Positions 61,214 through 64,000 of a stretch of 64,000 nucleotides of DNA are shown here, one piece after another. This DNA is from Archilochus colubris (taxonomy: Eukaryota; Chordata; Aves; Apodiformes; Trochilidae), in contig CM041083.1 in NCBI GenBank assembly GCA_023079485.1, positions 144,722,052 to 144,786,051 on the forward strand, given 5' to 3'. How positions within the stretch are numbered: the first letter of the stretch is position 1; every line of letters starts with the position of its first letter. A model generated the notes under the pieces. It ran no database searches, was not told the DNA's origin, and saw only the letters and a list, made by a program, of their open reading frames with translations. The position numbers were made by a program, and so were the translations under genes.

Positions 61214-61714
61214 CTATTCCACCATGCTTGGTATATGGATTGTTTCTTCTCTACCAGCTGTAGAATTTAAAGTCTTCAATTCATCTTGAGCTGGACCAGG
61301 AGCAGTGGGAAAGAGGATGGACCACAGGATAAACCTCTTATCTGGCCAGCTGCAGAGAACAGCACATATGCTACCCTGGACACTGAAGAGCTCATGGATA
61401 GCTGATGCACTGAGAAACACACCTGTGCAGCTCCCTACAGACTCAGGAGGTAGCACTTTGTGCCCTGCAGAAGTTTTATTGAAAGGAATAATCTCCCACT
61501 TTTTTTTACATTCTTGACATTTTCTCAAAAAAAAAAACACTGAACAATAAGCTCTGTGAATTACAGACACATCCAGAATCATGCCAAAGGTAAAAGAATC
61601 CAGGCTTGTTTCCTCTGCCTCACAAATCTGCACAAATATAATGAACAACTCTAGTGCTGCAAGGCACTTATCTCTATCCACTCTACCCCCTGCCATCTGA
61701 CTATTTCCTAAGTA
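61214..61714 (-). other. Candidate exon holding the longest non-repeat ORF (unproven)
   Basis: On minus, CTCTTATTTTTATTTTGCAG (a very good acceptor) ends at 61715. The frame from 61714 is then open for about 166 codons (YLGNSQMAGGRVDRDK at the start, EETIHIPSMVE at the end), stopping at 61214. It has a hydrophobic part (AALELFIIFVQI) and a Cys/Lys patch (RKCQECKKKWE) but no domain I know. No AATAAA lies close downstream on minus. By my rough estimate an ORF this long is borderline for chance in 64 kb of this composition. Confidence 0.2.
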
Positions 61715-61738
61715 CTGCAAAATAAAAATAAGAGACAA

Positions 61739-64000
61739 TCTTTTACTCTCTCTCTTCTTCTTGTAGCACGCAAAAAGAGAAATGGCTTAATTAGCAGCTA
61801 TATTTCTTATTTAATTGATGTATGTACATGGTCATTTATACACCCATAAAATATGCTTCATAGCTATAGATATAAATACAGATACACATTATAGAGATGA
61901 TAGAGGTATAATAGGTAAGCTATACACGTGTGCATGTGTCTGGGGAAAGCAAATTTTTAAAAAGAGAACTTTGAAGGTATATGAATTGCTTACAGAAAAC
62001 TGAAACAGTTCTGCATTTAGATCAAGTATTCATGGGGAAAAGCAGCCCTGTGCTCCTGTACCTCAACAAGGCTGTCACATAGCATACTGACAGTAGTGAA
62101 ATTGCAGGAATGCTAGCCCAGGTGTGAGAAGCAGTGCAATGACTGTGTTGCAGTCTCTTTCCCAGGCTGAGGTGACTATAAATTACAGGAACTCCTTTGC
62201 CAGTGGTAGCTCTCATGAGCCACCTAAACCTGAACTGTTTTTTGCATGGATGTACACCATTACCTATGGGATTACTGGAATTTCTAGACATTTTTTTATG
62301 GATCAAAAGAAAATTCAGTACTAGATGTCTCATAAAAGTTCTGGGTTTAGGGATTAACTCACCACTGATGATGCTAAATCATCTTACGTGGAGTCGCCTG
62401 TTGGTGACTCCAGCTGTAACGTTGTAAGGAGTGCTTCTTGCGTGGGGCAAATGCGCAGGTGATATAAGACCCGGCCACATCTCTCTAGCTCAGTGTCTGA
62501 TACAAAGAAGTTTTAAAAACACTAATCTGCTTTTTATCTCTATTCTTAAGACAGAAGTAAGACAGGAGTTTCATGACTGCTAGCTGAATGGAGTCTTAGG
62601 TGTATGTGAAAATTATAGTCAAAATTTGAACACAAATCCTTAAATAAGTCTGCAAATGAGAATAAAGGAGTACAAATCAGAATACAAAGCTATGGACAAA
62701 ACACCTCTGCAACTTCTTGCTTTTGAAAAGCCAATATTTGATATAAGACTTCTTTAAAAAAAAGCAAACCTTCCCAACTTAAAACTACAAAAAATACTTC
62801 TGTGTTGCAAATGAAGGAGTAGGCTAGTCTGAATGGTATTTTCTAACTTGAATAAATTTGTATCACTTTATCTATTTGCTGTATTTAATATAAATTTTAT
62901 CTCATTTGTCTCGTCTCTGGTAAAAGTTTAGTCAACACGTGCACTCAGTCCAAACATTAATAGGATATTGGTGCTCCTGTCAGTGCCAAGAAAACTCCAA
63001 TTTCTCTGGCTCATCTGAACTGATATTAATTTGAGGAGTGTTAACAAAAAAACAAAAAAAAAAACCAAAAACAAAAAAACCCCACACCTGCCCTTTTGTG
63101 ACCTATGCACTGTTTTGTTTACATTTCTGTGTGAATTTATGCAATTATGGCAGAGGCTAAACAGTCATCTTCCATCATATTCGCTCAGTAAATCAGACCT
63201 GTATCTGATCCTGAATCACAGCTTTTCTGATTACACTTTGTGTGGTGTTTCTAACGCATGACTGAATGCTTGCTTTGTTCATCTTTTCCCTGGTAGCAGC
63301 CTGTTTTCTCATTAACCCTTTCTCAATAAGATATGTGTCAAGTCCTATCCTGGAGGAAAGGATGAAGTCAACCAGATAGTTATTGCAGTTACAGTTCAGT
63401 CACATTTAGGAGTTTGGCACCTTGTTGACTCAGTTGCAGTACTATAGATTTTCCCACACTGTTTACTTGACACTTGCAAGTCCAGCCTGTACCAACTTCT
63501 ATTGTATTAAGCAAACACTCCTCCTGCACTAAAATTCCACTCATTGTTAGCACTAAAGTAACAGGATTTTCTCCAGTTCACAGACAGCAGAACCTATTGT
63601 TATAAGAAAACTCTCTCAAGATGGAATCTGAAAAGAATCATATGACCCAGAAAAGGATTAGGCTTCAGGAAGTCTTTGGGCTTTACCATTTTGTGAAGGC
63701 ATCCCCAGAGAGATCAGAAAATAATAAAGTAAAACATATTTCTGGACTGAAGCCCATTCCAAAATAGATTATAGGCACTTTCAATTGTGTGAAAAAAGAA
63801 CATGTAATGGTTACTAAATGAAACTATGACTTCGGCAAGGGAGATCATAGTGATTTACCACAAGTGAGGTCAATAAACTTTAATAAAAGAACGTTTTTAC
63901 TAAAGGGAAGAAACAAAATCATCTTTGTGAAAGTAACAGCAATTACAGGGCAACTGCATCACATACGCAACCCCTACTGCTTAAAGAGTCGTCAACAATT
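61739..64000. other. Non-coding right end of the window
   Basis: No gene recognised. A hairpin GGAGTC/GACTCC lies at 62391-62412 within a slightly CpG-richer stretch (62390-62480), and an A/C-rich simple tract lies at 63045-63084. Confidence 0.55.
63045..63084 (+). repeat. A/C-rich low-complexity tract
   Basis: AAAAAAACAAAA and CCAAAAACAAAA words ending in CCCC. Simple sequence similar in kind to 17425-17485. Confidence 0.85.

Noticed and set aside
62390..62520. CpG-richer stretch with a hairpin as a tRNA or tRNA-derived SINE
   Set aside because: No A-box/B-box pair and no cloverleaf. The stem is only 6 bp.
1..64000. CRISPR array, bacterial operon, phage or toxin system
   Set aside because: No regularly spaced repeats, no dense co-oriented ORFs and no ribosome-binding sites. 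CR1 elements mark this as bird nuclear DNA.

Overview
The window looks like nuclear DNA from a bird, probably a modern (neoavian) one. The main evidence is a set of CR1 LINE copies. Several keep the typical CR1 3' end, with the 'gatctcagaggtcccttcca' type motif, and one ends in a clean run of the octamer ATTCTATG. The rest is AT-rich single-copy DNA with few simple repeats. I saw no Alu, B1 or L1. I recognise no conserved protein-coding gene, rRNA or tRNA, so the window is most likely a gene desert or the inside of a very long intron. Species and chromosome cannot be told from the sequence.

Layout: 1-15.8 kb is mostly unique AT-rich sequence with a TA/CA tract (5.23-5.30 kb), a perfect 22-bp palindrome (5.69 kb), a 215-base purine tract (9.51-9.72 kb) and a MIR-like SINE relic (10.75 kb). 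15.8-16.2 kb is a worn CR1. 22.2-25.5 kb is the largest element, a broken minus-strand CR1 of about 2.8 kb with endonuclease, reverse transcriptase and 3' region. A younger plus-strand CR1 is inserted in it (24.39-24.84 kb), and its endonuclease part carries a 33-bp patch copied from its own RT part. Further CR1 pieces lie at 25.66, 31.55, 36.70, 39.08, 43.48 and 45.10 kb. Between them are a 2 x 66-bp tandem duplication (29.05 kb), a possible poly(A)-tailed retrocopy (30.34-30.56 kb) and a GC-rich LTR-like block (32.2-32.6 kb). 45.6-64 kb is almost repeat-free. It contains two stretches dense in homeodomain/POU-type motifs (54.0-54.2 and 59.15 kb) that would be candidates for conserved enhancers.

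Coding potential: the only ORFs with a recognisable family are CR1 fragments. A few other ORFs sit behind good splice acceptors: 841-1062 (+), 33839-33999 (+, with stop and AATAAA), 35035-35251 (+, acceptor and donor), 57081-57515 (+), 58980-59099 (+, 40 in-phase codons) and 61214-61714 (-). I could not match any of them to a family. ORFs of these lengths are expected by chance in 64 kb of AT-rich DNA, so they are listed as low-confidence candidate exons. I found no operon-like or novel multi-gene system. The best-supported unusual events are the nested CR1 with a reconstructable empty site, the templated 33-bp patch and the 66-bp tandem duplication.
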